DNA of 64,000 bases from Photobacterium marinum. Its GTDB lineage: Bacteria > Pseudomonadota > Gammaproteobacteria > Enterobacterales > Vibrionaceae. The notes beneath the pieces were generated by a model. That model was not told the origin of the DNA. It saw only the letters and a list, made by a program, of their open reading frames with translations, and made no database searches. The stretch lies in contig NZ_AMZO01000006.1 of assembly GCF_000331515.1 (NCBI RefSeq), forward strand, positions 558,001-622,000, in the 5' to 3' direction. Below are positions 8,702 through 18,786 of the stretch, one piece after another. The first letter of the stretch is position 1; every line of letters begins with the position of its first letter. The position numbers and the translations under genes were made by a program.

Positions 8702-11700
8702 TTATTGATACCCGTTGACGGCTTCGCGAACCAGTTCCTGTACCAGTCGCAGTGGCAGTTGCTCGATATCTTTTTTGAGCTTTTTGTATTCAGGCTCATC
8801 GAGTTCTGCATAGCAGTAGCTGCCGCGAGGCAGGGCTCCGGCTTGGTAGAATTCAATCTTGTCAATGGCGATGTCACTCTCGTCTGATTCATAGCCATAA
8901 CCGCCGTGCCATACTGCTTCGTCGAAGGTGATTTCGATACCTAGTTCGCCTTCGTCGATTTCCTTATACAGCTCATCAAAGCTGCCGGCATCGCGTACTG
9001 AGCCAATAGCCCAGCCTTTTTTGCGCAGGCGGTTGATCACAGTCGATGGCGACTTGCGGAAAGTAAGGTTCGGGACATAGGCCAGCGGATCTTTTTCGGT
9101 TGGTGTCAGAGTCAGCATCGGGCGTGATAGCTGATCGAACAGTACCGAAATTTCCCAGTCAGCGAAGTAATCCAGCCACTCGGCCAGTTGTTCCGCTGTC
9201 AGCTCACTTGGATGAACCAGGCCGATATGGCTGTTCGGAGCGATATCTAGTGCTTCGTCATCTACGGTAATAACAGCCGGGTTGACGGTGAAGGTTTGTG
9301 TCAGCGTATTTTGTTCGTAGATCCCCCATACAAGCTGGCTGGCGAGCTTATTCATGACAGGGTTGGCAAGGAACAGCTCTGCCCATTTGTCGTATTGCCA
9401 TTGGCGCCATACGACAAAGGCGTCTTCCAGGCGGTGGGTTTGCAGTGTCACCATATCCTTGAGCATCTTCTTCAGATCGGTGAAGTGCTTGCTGACTGCC
9501 GCCGCGGCTTGCGCATCGTCATCGAATTTTGGCTTCGGAAGGGATTTGACAATTTTCCTGTCTGGTTTGCGGATAGAGAACTTCAGCTCCTTGTTGAGGA
9601 TCAGAGCAAAGTCCTGACCGCAGTATGATAACGGAATGGTATTGTCGACAAAGCCGATGTTGTCGACCAAGCTATCACCCAGTTCACCTTTAGTGATGCC
9701 TTTTTGGCTGGCGCCGATGGCAAAGGCTTCTTGGATCGCTTCTTTTACACTTTGTTTCTTGGTATTGCGGCTCAGACGATCCAGCCCCATGTAGACCTGA
9801 GTTAGTCCGCTGCCACCCATCTGCTTGATGAGGTGGGCTGCCAATTGGTGTTTCGACCCGTTCGCCCAACGCTCGATAAGCGGCATTAGCAGTTTGACGG
9901 TGTTGATGCTGGCGTGAAGGGCCGGGATTGTCAGCAACCAACGGTTCTTGGCTGTGATGCTATCCGCGTACTGGCTGATCAGGTAGCACATGAAGCTATC
10001 AAGCGAGTCTTCGGTGATTTGTGACAGAATTGCTTCGCCTTCTGAACTTGGCACGAAGGCTTCATGATGCTGGTAAACCTGCAGTAACTGAATGGCCGCT
10101 TCGTAACCGTTGCTGCCGTCCTTGGTTTCGATGAGATTAAGGATCTCCTCGCTGACCGGCAGTTTTTTCGGTGCTTGATAGCTTTCGGCAAGGTAAGCTG
10201 CCAAATCAAAACGACCATCGGCGGTTTTGTAGAGATGGACAAAGTTGATATTACCATGCTGGATTAGCAGGGTACGAGACTGGGTCTCGCTGACTTTATT
10301 CAGCAGGTCAAGGGCGGTTTCTTCGTTAAGGGAGCCTTGGCACAGACACTCAACCGCATTGATTTCCTTTTGGCCGCTGAAATCTTCCAACTGTTCTGCG
10401 ATGGTTGATCGCACGGCTTGTTTTAGTGCGTCCGGCAGTGAACTAATACAGGCTTGCAAGTTGGCATTCAGGCCCTTTTGCTTTTCTTTGAGCATGTCGA
10501 TGAGCAATATTGCCTGATCGTGATCGGTAATGGTGCCTTTCAGGCAGATCAGCAGCAGAGCCTTGACGGATGCCGAGCCGGCAGCAATGTGTTTGACACA
10601 AGGAATATTATGTTGCTGCAAGTAGGCTAATTCAGTTTTCGACATTATCTCCGGGTAGTAGATCCCTTCGTAATAGCAAACTTTGCTATCAATATCGAGT
10701 TTACATTGCTTGTTAATGTTTTGAGTATAGCCAATCAGCCCCTTCATATAACTCGCTTCACACTGCGGGTACTTGATTGCAACATTGCTTAGCTGGCGAA
10801 GAGGGTTTGACTGGTATTCGTTGGCGGCATTATCAACAAAGTCGACAACCAGTTTGTTGTTTTTGCCATTAAAGAATACTGTCGCTAAGCGCTCCAAATA
10901 AGGTTGGGATAGCCATGATAGGTATTTAATGTTGCTGTTATCCAGCGCGACTTTTGCAACCCTATCTGCATTTTCCCCTGTAAGGATGAAATGTAGCAGG
11001 GCGTCATTGTCTTGCTCTTTTTTAGTGATACGAGGAATATATTTACGCAGTAAGGCTTGGTCGAAAAGATCCTTGCGCTCTGACAGTTCCGGCGCATCTG
11101 AAATTTGAGCCAACAGTCCATGGATAATGTCACATTCTGGCTTGGTTGGGTTGTCGTTGTAATACCAATCCCAAATATTGGTAGCGCCGAATCGTTCACA
11201 CAATAATTTCAGCAGTTGCAGGTGTGGATTGTTGGTGAAGTGTTCTGCTTTGGGTGTTTCGTAATTTCTCAGGCAACAGTGATAGTGTTGACTAATATAA
11301 TTCATCAGGTATTGGATGAAGCTTGTCTGGAGAGCAGGGTACAACTTTATGGCATCGTCCAGTTCTTCCATTAATGTATTTGCATTTTTGAATGCACAGT
11401 AGTTGTAGGAAGAGAAGAAACGTAATTGATCAATCCATGTTTTGATATCCAGTCCGAGGATAATTTTCGAGAAGTTATATACGTATTTGGAATCGCCAAA
11501 CCGATGGAATAGATCCAAATCAAGGATGAAATGAATCAACTCCTTGAATTCTTCATCGTGGAGAAGGGTGAATTCTTCTTTTTCGCTGGATGAATAGCGA
11601 TCTTTGTCTGTCGCTAGTTGAGAGGCAACGAACTCGAGATCCGTTTCCCAGTTTCCTGTACCGTCAAAAAGTGCTACGAAGCGGTCAAAGGCTTCCTGCG

Positions 11701-12352
11701 GCAATGCGGTGCGGTACAAGGCGCCATTGAACTTATCGCGACGGTTGTGGATTTTTTTGTTGTGATCCTGAAGACAAGCGATAAAGTACTCGCGGAAAAT
11801 GGCATCAAACTCAGCACAGTCTTTTTTATCATAGGCTTCCCTCATCTTTGGTTGAAGGTATAGCTTTAGGTAAAGGTGGTGCGAGTAGTTATAGAAACCT
11901 TCTGATTTGTGCTTGTCATGTTGGAGAAAGTCACTCACTTCCTGTTCTGGGAAGCTGATTTTTGATAGTTTGAAGAAGGCTTTTTTGATGTCATCCCATT
12001 CATCAAGAGTGAATACTTTGTCGAGAATTTCTTCTGTGTTGTTACCTAGCAACGTATAAAAATCTGGATAGAATGCTATTAACTCATCAATATCTACTGC
12101 TTCTAGCCAGTCAAAATTTGATGCTGAGCTTAGAAGTGCGGCTAGAAAACGCTGGATATAAAGCGCATCGTCGTCGACAGACTTTAACTCACGGATGATA
12201 TTTCTAATGTAAAAACCAGCGAAATGATCTTTAGAGCCAGAATATATTGCGGACTGTTCTTGATTGAATACAAATTCACTAATGTCATCCGCGATTTTAT
12301 CCGAAATATAGTAACTCTGTTTTATCTCTGTAATGAGATCACTGATTTTCAT
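8702..12352 (-). CDS. yehI: DUF4132 protein, YehI/MolR-like
   Basis: 1216 residues, close to the roughly 1210 of E. coli YehI. It is largely alpha-helical and possibly repeat-like. The C-terminal 250 residues carry the DUF4132-like pattern: RPMLTLTPTE, INRLRKKGWAIGSVRDAG, then acidic stretches and IDKIEFYQAG. No signal peptide or membrane segment. It is the first and largest gene of the module. The E. coli relative MolR gave the family its old link with molybdate metabolism, but biochemical function is unknown. Confidence 0.85.
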   Translation of the reverse strand: MKISDLITEIKQSYYISDKIADDISEFVFNQEQSAIYSGSKDHFAGFYIRNIIRELKSVDDDALYIQRFLAALLSSASNFDWLEAVDIDELIAFYPDFYTLLGNNTEEILDKVFTLDEWDDIKKAFFKLSKISFPEQEVSDFLQHDKHKSEGFYNYSHHLYLKLYLQPKMREAYDKKDCAEFDAIFREYFIACLQDHNKKIHNRRDKFNGALYRTALPQEAFDRFVALFDGTGNWETDLEFVASQLATDKDRYSSSEKEEFTLLHDEEFKELIHFILDLDLFHRFGDSKYVYNFSKIILGLDIKTWIDQLRFFSSYNYCAFKNANTLMEELDDAIKLYPALQTSFIQYLMNYISQHYHCCLRNYETPKAEHFTNNPHLQLLKLLCERFGATNIWDWYYNDNPTKPECDIIHGLLAQISDAPELSERKDLFDQALLRKYIPRITKKEQDNDALLHFILTGENADRVAKVALDNSNIKYLSWLSQPYLERLATVFFNGKNNKLVVDFVDNAANEYQSNPLRQLSNVAIKYPQCEASYMKGLIGYTQNINKQCKLDIDSKVCYYEGIYYPEIMSKTELAYLQQHNIPCVKHIAAGSASVKALLLICLKGTITDHDQAILLIDMLKEKQKGLNANLQACISSLPDALKQAVRSTIAEQLEDFSGQKEINAVECLCQGSLNEETALDLLNKVSETQSRTLLIQHGNINFVHLYKTADGRFDLAAYLAESYQAPKKLPVSEEILNLIETKDGSNGYEAAIQLLQVYQHHEAFVPSSEGEAILSQITEDSLDSFMCYLISQYADSITAKNRWLLTIPALHASINTVKLLMPLIERWANGSKHQLAAHLIKQMGGSGLTQVYMGLDRLSRNTKKQSVKEAIQEAFAIGASQKGITKGELGDSLVDNIGFVDNTIPLSYCGQDFALILNKELKFSIRKPDRKIVKSLPKPKFDDDAQAAAAVSKHFTDLKKMLKDMVTLQTHRLEDAFVVWRQWQYDKWAELFLANPVMNKLASQLVWGIYEQNTLTQTFTVNPAVITVDDEALDIAPNSHIGLVHPSELTAEQLAEWLDYFADWEISVLFDQLSRPMLTLTPTEKDPLAYVPNLTFRKSPSTVINRLRKKGWAIGSVRDAGSFDELYKEIDEGELGIEITFDEAVWHGGYGYESDESDIAIDKIEFYQAGALPRGSYCYAELDEPEYKKLKKDIEQLPLRLVQELVREAVNGYQ

Positions 12353-12730
12353 TATTAAATTCCATTGTCATTATACTTAACAAGATATTTACGTAGTGGT
12401 ACGTAAACTCTCAATAGGATTCCACAAGTTAATGGCTACTTGGTTCTGAATCAATAATTAGCAGTTGAAAATGCATTTTGCTATAGTTTTGTGAGATGTT
12501 CGTCGATAACTTATGCTGTAAGCGTTATATGACTGGGTACTTTTTCAATTGCTATTTATATTAATTAGCGTCAGTTGTTTTGTTTAATTAATATTGACGT
12601 AATAATTTTATTCGTATCTGATTCTGAGTCAGAGGTAAGTAGATATTTGAACGCAATTTCTAAACCACAGACTTCAGTTAATGACTATGGCTGCGGTTTA
12701 GGATCATGAGACTATATTGCTGGATCTGTA
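12353..12730. other. Intergenic region upstream of the yehI-like gene
   Basis: AT-rich, 378 bases, with no credible ORF. It should contain the promoter of the minus-strand yeh-like module. An imperfect inverted repeat lies at 12660-12701 (CTAAACCACAG / CTGCGGTTTAG, one mismatch, 20-base loop), 30 bases beyond the ATPase stop. It could help terminate the ATPase transcript, though no T run follows. Confidence 0.5.
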
Positions 12731-15484
12731 TTAAATGTTATCTGCCGATTTGGTTCGGTTAGGGTGAAAACGACGAACTAGGTATTTCTCCAGTTCCACC
12801 AGAAACAGCACTGATGAGGCGATCAAAGTAATGTTAAACCAAGTGTTTGCATTAATTGCTGTCGTTGAAAACAGAAGCTGGAAAGGCAGCAGATAAGTAA
12901 AGCCTAGTTGAAAAACAATCAATACAGCGATAGCCAGCAGAATAAAGCGATTACCGGTGAATCCTTCCCATGAAAAAACAGAGCCGGTGATATAGCGCGA
13001 ATTGAATAGGTAGAAGATTTCAAACATCACCAGAGTATTCACGGCAGCAGTTCTTGCGTAATCCACGCTTTGTCCGTTCCCTGTCTCCCAAAGAAAAATA
13101 CCTAATGTTCCGCACATAAGAATGAATGATACAAAGATAATCCGCCAGGTCAGCAGGGTATCAAGCATAGGTTCATCAGCATCACGTGGCGGACGTTTCA
13201 TCACCTCGCTCTCCGGAGGCTCAAAACCAAGTGACAGGGCAAGGGTGACGGTAGTAATCATATTGATCCAGAGAATTTGCACTGGGGTCAGCGGGAGTTG
13301 GTGAAAGCCGTAGGCGACAGCCGCAATGATACAAAGTGAAACGCCGCCGCTGGTCGGTAGGATAAACAAAATCGCTTTTTTCAGGTTGTCGTATACCGTC
13401 CGTCCTTCTTCGACGGCATAGGCAATGGAGGCAAAGTTATCGTCGGCAAGTACCATTTCTGCCGCTTCTTTTGCCGCTTCAGTCCCATTTTTGCCCATGG
13501 CTGTGCCAACATCACAGCGCCTTAGTGCCGGGGCATCGTTAACGCCGTCACCGGTCATAGCAACGATAGATCTTTTTTGCTTGAGAGCGTTAATCAGGCG
13601 GACTTTATGCTCAGGACTGACTCTGGCATAAACATCAACGTTATCGACTTCGTTCTGAAGTTGTTTGTCTGTGAGGTGCTGAAGTTGTTGTCCGGTCAGG
13701 ACATCATCAGGATTTAGTAATTTTAATCGTTGGGCGATCGCTTTTGCTGTCATCGCATGATCCCCGGTGATCATTTTGACTCTGATCCCTGCTTGCTTGC
13801 ACTTATTGACTGCTCTTATGGCTTCTTCCCTTGGCGGGTCAATCAACCCGAACAAACCCAGCATGATGAAATCTTCCTCGACATCAGCAAACCTCAGTTC
13901 TTTCTGGCCCTTACGTGCCGGTTTGTAGGCAACAGCCAGTACACGCTGTCCTTGCGAGGCTAATTGCTCGATTTGTTGTTGCCAGAACTGGTGATCTACT
14001 TGCTCAAGTGAGGAGTCTGTTTTTTGCTGTTCACACATTTCCAGTACCCGTTCAGGGGCACCTTTGACGAAGATAAAGCTATCTTTGCTGTGATCGTGAT
14101 TATGACTGTGGTGCAGGGTTGCCATAAATCGGTGTTCTGACTCGAACGGGATTAGATCATCCCGAGGGTATTGCTTAGTTTCTGTGTCCTGCTCCTGTCC
14201 GGTTTTCAATCCGGCAACCAGAAGCGCTCCCTCCATTGGATCGCCATGCACGCACCAGCCATGGCTGTTTTGCTCTAGTGAGGCGTCGTTACACAAAACG
14301 GCAGCGCGTATTATTTCAGTTAGCAAAGGTTGTTCGTCGGCTGGAACGGTTTGCTCTCCAACCATAACAACACCATGAGGGTCATATCCGGTACCGGTGA
14401 GCGTGTAGAGAGTATTTGTTGTGACAATGGAACGTGCAGTCATTTCATTGCGGGTGATGGTGCCGGTTTTATCGGTACAGATAACACTGACAGAGCCCAG
14501 CGTCTCAACCGCTGGCAGACGGCGGATGATGGCATTACGGCGTGCCATGCGCTGTACACCAATAGCCAGTGTGATGGTCATAATGGCTGGTAAGCCTTCT
14601 GGAATGGCGGCAACCGCAATACTGACAGCTGCGAGGAACATTTGAGTGGCTGAATAATCACGAAGAAAGACTCCGATAGCGAAAGTTGCCAGTGCGATGG
14701 CAAGGATCCATGCGGTCAGCCAGCGGGCAAAGCGACTCATTTGAATTAACAGCGGTGTGGTTTCATGCTCGATTTCTGAGACCAGAGTGCTGATTCTGCC
14801 AATTTCAGTATCAGAGGCGGTAGCAACGACAATGCCGCTTGCCTGACCATGAGTAACTAAGGTGCCGGAAAACGCCATGCAGAAACGATCACCAAGAATC
14901 GCATCTGATTTGACCGTATCTGTGTGCTTTTCCACAGTGACAGATTCCCCTGTCAGTACTGCTTCGTTGATCTGGAAACTTTTGACTTTAAACAGTCGGA
15001 GATCAGCCGGTACTTTATCTCCGGATTGGAGCATAACAACATCGCCGCAGACCAGTTCTTCCGCGGGAATTGTCATTTGGCGGTTATTTCTGATCACTAA
15101 CGCATTAGGTGACAGCATTTGCCGTATTGCTTTGAGTGCATCTTCAGCTTTGCCTTCCTGAATGAAACCGATAACAGCATTAACCAGCACGACGCCAAGG
15201 ATCACTCCGGCATCAAGCCAATGACCGAGAATAGCTGTGGTAAAACAAGCAATAAGCAGTACATAAACCAGAACATTATGGAATTGGTAAAGGAAGCGAA
15301 CTAAGGGACTTCGCCGTTTAGCCTCAGGGAGTTTATTCGGGCCATCACGATTCAGCCTCTCCTGAGCTTGTGGTTCGCTCAGGCCTTCAAATGATGATTT
15401 TAAGTTTTCAGTTATATGCTCTGGCGTTTCAGCATGCCATGGCGGAAACGAAGAGGTTGACTGTTGGTGGTGGCCGTTTTTCAT
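12731..15484 (-). CDS. P2-type cation-transporting ATPase
   Basis: 917 residues from the ATG at 15484, which has AAGGAG 8 bases upstream; the longer open frame has no ribosome site. Domains in order: N-terminal cation-ATPase domain, two membrane helices, actuator with TGES (about 178-181), the helix motif PEGLP (295-299), the phosphorylated aspartate in DKTGT (Asp338), nucleotide-binding KGAPE (474-478), hinge TGDGVND (about 644), then the C-terminal membrane helices. PEGLP and overall layout fit Ca2+/Mn2+-type P2A pumps or related Na+/K+ pumps; the ion cannot be decided by eye. It is divergent from focA. Confidence 0.9.
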   Translation of the reverse strand: MKNGHHQQSTSSFPPWHAETPEHITENLKSSFEGLSEPQAQERLNRDGPNKLPEAKRRSPLVRFLYQFHNVLVYVLLIACFTTAILGHWLDAGVILGVVLVNAVIGFIQEGKAEDALKAIRQMLSPNALVIRNNRQMTIPAEELVCGDVVMLQSGDKVPADLRLFKVKSFQINEAVLTGESVTVEKHTDTVKSDAILGDRFCMAFSGTLVTHGQASGIVVATASDTEIGRISTLVSEIEHETTPLLIQMSRFARWLTAWILAIALATFAIGVFLRDYSATQMFLAAVSIAVAAIPEGLPAIMTITLAIGVQRMARRNAIIRRLPAVETLGSVSVICTDKTGTITRNEMTARSIVTTNTLYTLTGTGYDPHGVVMVGEQTVPADEQPLLTEIIRAAVLCNDASLEQNSHGWCVHGDPMEGALLVAGLKTGQEQDTETKQYPRDDLIPFESEHRFMATLHHSHNHDHSKDSFIFVKGAPERVLEMCEQQKTDSSLEQVDHQFWQQQIEQLASQGQRVLAVAYKPARKGQKELRFADVEEDFIMLGLFGLIDPPREEAIRAVNKCKQAGIRVKMITGDHAMTAKAIAQRLKLLNPDDVLTGQQLQHLTDKQLQNEVDNVDVYARVSPEHKVRLINALKQKRSIVAMTGDGVNDAPALRRCDVGTAMGKNGTEAAKEAAEMVLADDNFASIAYAVEEGRTVYDNLKKAILFILPTSGGVSLCIIAAVAYGFHQLPLTPVQILWINMITTVTLALSLGFEPPESEVMKRPPRDADEPMLDTLLTWRIIFVSFILMCGTLGIFLWETGNGQSVDYARTAAVNTLVMFEIFYLFNSRYITGSVFSWEGFTGNRFILLAIAVLIVFQLGFTYLLPFQLLFSTTAINANTWFNITLIASSVLFLVELEKYLVRRFHPNRTKSADNI

Positions 15485-15757
15485 CCATGTTCTCCTTAAT
15501 CCAACATCTAACCCCTTAAGAACTAAAACTAAGTTAAGCACACAGCAGGAAATAATCAGGATGGAATCGGGATTGTTGAGAGCTTTGACACATTTATAAG
15601 AGTTGTTTATCAGCAATGTGAAAGCAAAATCATCCACATTTATTAGGGCTTTATATTGATAAAACAGCAATCTGGTCTAGCTTAAAAAGCAGATTTCCCC
15701 CCGTTGCTTTTTATTTTTGTCACGGGGACTTGTCAGATTTAATACCAAGGAGTTGGC

Positions 15758-16594
15758 ATGGCTGATCTTTACGGTTTTGATGCGTTTTCTCCCAAGCAAA
15801 TTGCTGAGAAAGTCGATACGCTCGGAGTCACGAAAGCAAGGTTACCACTGCTCTCTATGGTGATGCTGGGGGTGTTGGCTGGCGCATTCATTGGTCTCGG
15901 CGCTTTGTATTTCACTCTGGTTAAATCTGACGCTTCTTTCAGTTATGCCACCGGGCAGGTTCTTGGTGGCATGATGTTTTCGATGGGCTTGCTGCTGGTC
16001 ATTGTGGCCGGGGCTGAACTCTTTACCGGGAATAATTTGTTGGCAATGGCCTGGGCGGATAACAAAATTACTACCGCAGAGCTGCTGAAAAACTGGCTGG
16101 TTGTTTGTGTGTCTAATTTTGTCGGTGCGACAGGGCTGGCGATTTTGGTTTTCCTTTCCGGTCATACCGACCTTAATAACGGGGCGATTGCCGCGGTTTA
16201 TCTCAAGATTGCGGAAGCGAAATGTGATATGCCATTTTGGACCGCTTTCTTTCGCGGTGTGCTCTGTAATGTGCTGGTGTGTATGGCAGTGTGGATGGCA
16301 CTGGCTGGGCGCAGTGTGATTGATAAAGCGGTGGCGATTATCTTCCCGATTTCAGCTTTCGTTGCCGCCGGTTTTGAGCACAGTATCGCTAATATGTATT
16401 TCATCCCGTTGGCGATGCTGCTGAAATTATCCGGTGATGCCGGGATTGCGGCGGAGTCGGTCACCATGATGGGATTTATCGGCAACCTGATTCCTGTGAT
16501 TCTAGGGAACCTTGTCGGTGGTAGTGTGCTGGTGGGCCTTGTTTATCATGTGATTTACCTCAGAGGGGCGAACCCGACTAAGCCGAAGGATTAA
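15758..16594 (+). CDS. focA: Formate/nitrite channel, FocA family
   Basis: 278 residues with six hydrophobic segments, FNT-family length (E. coli FocA 285). AAGGAG lies just before the ATG. Family proteins are pentameric inner-membrane channels for formate, nitrite or hydrosulfide. The next gene encodes a formate dehydrogenase, which points to formate as substrate. An anaerobic promoter is expected in the 273-base divergent region shared with the ATPase, but I could not identify a clean FNR box there. Confidence 0.9.
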   Translation: MADLYGFDAFSPKQIAEKVDTLGVTKARLPLLSMVMLGVLAGAFIGLGALYFTLVKSDASFSYATGQVLGGMMFSMGLLLVIVAGAELFTGNNLLAMAWADNKITTAELLKNWLVVCVSNFVGATGLAILVFLSGHTDLNNGAIAAVYLKIAEAKCDMPFWTAFFRGVLCNVLVCMAVWMALAGRSVIDKAVAIIFPISAFVAAGFEHSIANMYFIPLAMLLKLSGDAGIAAESVTMMGFIGNLIPVILGNLVGGSVLVGLVYHVIYLRGANPTKPKD

Positions 16595-16687
16595 TCTTAC
16601 TGATTTTATGGCGCTATTCTCATGCCTGCTTCTATTGAGGTTCGGCATGATTGCTATACTCAGACCAATACTCGACATAGGCTGTGT

Positions 16688-18784
16688 ATGACGATGACTT
16701 CCTCAATTGTTAAAACTGTCTGTCCGTTTTGCGGTGTAGGTTGCGGGATTAACCTGAAAGTCGATGAAAAGGGAATGCTCACGGGTGTTGAGCCTTTGCC
16801 CAACCATCCGATGAGTCACGGTAAACTCTGTGAAAAAGGCTGGAGTACAGCCTATGCCATTAATCCGGACAACCGGATCACCGAACCTCTCAAACGTATC
16901 AAAGATCATTTCGAGCCAATCACCTGGGATGAAGCGCTGGACACTATCAGTAGTTCACTGAAGGATGTGTTGGAAGAGTCTGGCCCCGCTGCTGTTGGGG
17001 TGATTAGTAGTGCTCGTGCCACCAATGAAGATAACTACGCCGCTCAGAAGCTTGCCCGAGCGGTGCTCAGAACTAACAATGTCGACCACTGCGCTCGAAT
17101 TTGTCACAGCCCGACAGTAGCCGGGTTAAAGCAAACATTAGGTTCAGGAGCGATGACCAATAGTGCCAAAGACATCTTTGCCACTGATCTTATTCTCGTT
17201 ATCGGCGCAGATCCGACAGAAAATCACAGCGTGTTTGGCGGGCAGATATTCGAAGCGCAGCAAAAAGGGGCGAAGTTGATTGTCATCGACCCCAGAGTTA
17301 CTCGTCTTGCCAAGGTCGCTGATATGCATGTTCAGCTAAGGCCGGGCAGTAATATCGCGCTGCTCAATGCGATGTTGCATGTCATCATCAAAGAGAACTG
17401 GCACAACCGGGATTTTATCAGCCAGCGTTGTGAAGGTTTTGATGAACTGGCGAAGAATGTTGAGGATGTCACGCCCGAGTCAGTTGAGAGGTCAACGTGT
17501 GTCAGTGCCGAACAGATACGACAGGTAGCTAAGGCTTACAGTCAGGCGAAAAGCGCCATGATCCTCTACGGTATGGGGATCACCCAGTTTGTCAGCGGGA
17601 CACAGAGTGTGATTGGTCTTTCTAACCTGGCGTTGGCTTGTGGTCATATAGGCAGGCCGGGAACCGGGATTAACCCGCTGCGGGGACAAAACAACGTGCA
17701 GGGAGCCTGTGATATGGGCTGTCTGCCCAATGTCTATCCCGGTTATCAGGGGGCGGACAGCACCGATACTCAGGCAAAGTTCTCTCAGGCATGGGAAGGG
17801 GACGTTGCTGATCAACCGGGGCTGACGTCACTAGGAATGACAAAAGCGACGTTAGCCGGTGATTTTCGTGCGCTTATTCTTTTTGGTGAAGATCCCGTAG
17901 TGACAGATCCGGATCAGAACCATGTCCGGGCGGCGCTTAAGGAATTGGATTTGCTGGTAGTTGCCGAGTTGAGTATGACCGAAACTGCCAAAATGGCTGA
18001 CATTATTCTTCCTGCCGCGTCATTCGCCGAAAAAGAGGGCACCTTTACCAACTGTGAGCGCCGCGTACAGCATATCACTCCGGCACTCAGTCCTCCCGGC
18101 TCTGCAATGGGGGACTGGCAATGGATGAAGGCGCTGGCAGAGCGTCTTGGCAGTAATCAACTTAGTTGGTTAAACAGTGAAGAAGTGTTCAATGAAATGA
18201 CATCCCTGACGCCTTCTTATCAGGGAATGAGTTATGAAGCGATTGATCGAGAGCAGGGGTTGCAGTGGCCATGCAATCAGGATGCGCCGGAAGGGACAGA
18301 CATTCTCCATCGCAACAGTTTCCCGATAGGCAAAGCGAAGCTGATACCGGTTCATTACACTGAAATTGATGAACCGGCAGATGATCAGTATCCCTTGCTG
18401 CTGACCACCAACCGGCTCCATTTTCATTATGGCTGCGGTTCTATGACTCGAAAATCCCCTTTGCTTGAACGGGAAATCCCGCCGGGTGTGCTGTTTATCA
18501 ATCCCGATGATGCCCGTTCGCTGAAAATTACCCGCTATGCGCCTGTAGGTGTCCGTTCCCGACGTGGCTATATCGAGACACGCGCCATGATCACTGATGA
18601 TGTGCCGCCGGGGCTGGTAAGCATGCCATACCATTTCAAAGAAGCACCTTCTAACCAATTAACGAATACGGCGCAGGATCCGATTACTAAAATGCCTGAG
18701 CTGAAGGTGTGTGCTGTGGCGGTATTCCCGCTGCCATCAGGGCAAGACCCTAAGGACGTCCAGCGTTTATGGGAGGAAGAATAA
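16688..18784 (+). CDS. fdhF: Molybdopterin formate dehydrogenase, FdhF-type, cysteine form
   Basis: 698 residues, E. coli FDH-H length. It has an N-terminal [4Fe-4S] set (Cys12, 15, 19, 48), then the molybdopterin domains (DLILVIGADPTENHS, PLRGQNNVQGACDMG) and a C-terminal dinucleotide-binding domain. The residue equal to selenocysteine 140 of E. coli FdhF is Cys139 in the motif ARICHSP, encoded TGT at 17102-17104, so no selenium machinery is needed. Adjacent His140 fits the active site. The start is uncertain: ATGs occur at 16622, 16688 and 16694; 16688 has only a weak AGG upstream but best fits family N-termini. It oxidises formate or reduces CO2 in the cytoplasm. Confidence 0.9.
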   Translation: MTMTSSIVKTVCPFCGVGCGINLKVDEKGMLTGVEPLPNHPMSHGKLCEKGWSTAYAINPDNRITEPLKRIKDHFEPITWDEALDTISSSLKDVLEESGPAAVGVISSARATNEDNYAAQKLARAVLRTNNVDHCARICHSPTVAGLKQTLGSGAMTNSAKDIFATDLILVIGADPTENHSVFGGQIFEAQQKGAKLIVIDPRVTRLAKVADMHVQLRPGSNIALLNAMLHVIIKENWHNRDFISQRCEGFDELAKNVEDVTPESVERSTCVSAEQIRQVAKAYSQAKSAMILYGMGITQFVSGTQSVIGLSNLALACGHIGRPGTGINPLRGQNNVQGACDMGCLPNVYPGYQGADSTDTQAKFSQAWEGDVADQPGLTSLGMTKATLAGDFRALILFGEDPVVTDPDQNHVRAALKELDLLVVAELSMTETAKMADIILPAASFAEKEGTFTNCERRVQHITPALSPPGSAMGDWQWMKALAERLGSNQLSWLNSEEVFNEMTSLTPSYQGMSYEAIDREQGLQWPCNQDAPEGTDILHRNSFPIGKAKLIPVHYTEIDEPADDQYPLLLTTNRLHFHYGCGSMTRKSPLLEREIPPGVLFINPDDARSLKITRYAPVGVRSRRGYIETRAMITDDVPPGLVSMPYHFKEAPSNQLTNTAQDPITKMPELKVCAVAVFPLPSGQDPKDVQRLWEEE

Positions 18785-18786
18785 CG

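Noticed and set aside
17102..17104. Selenocysteine UGA in fdhF
   Set aside because: The codon at this position is TGT, and no in-frame TGA occurs in the gene.
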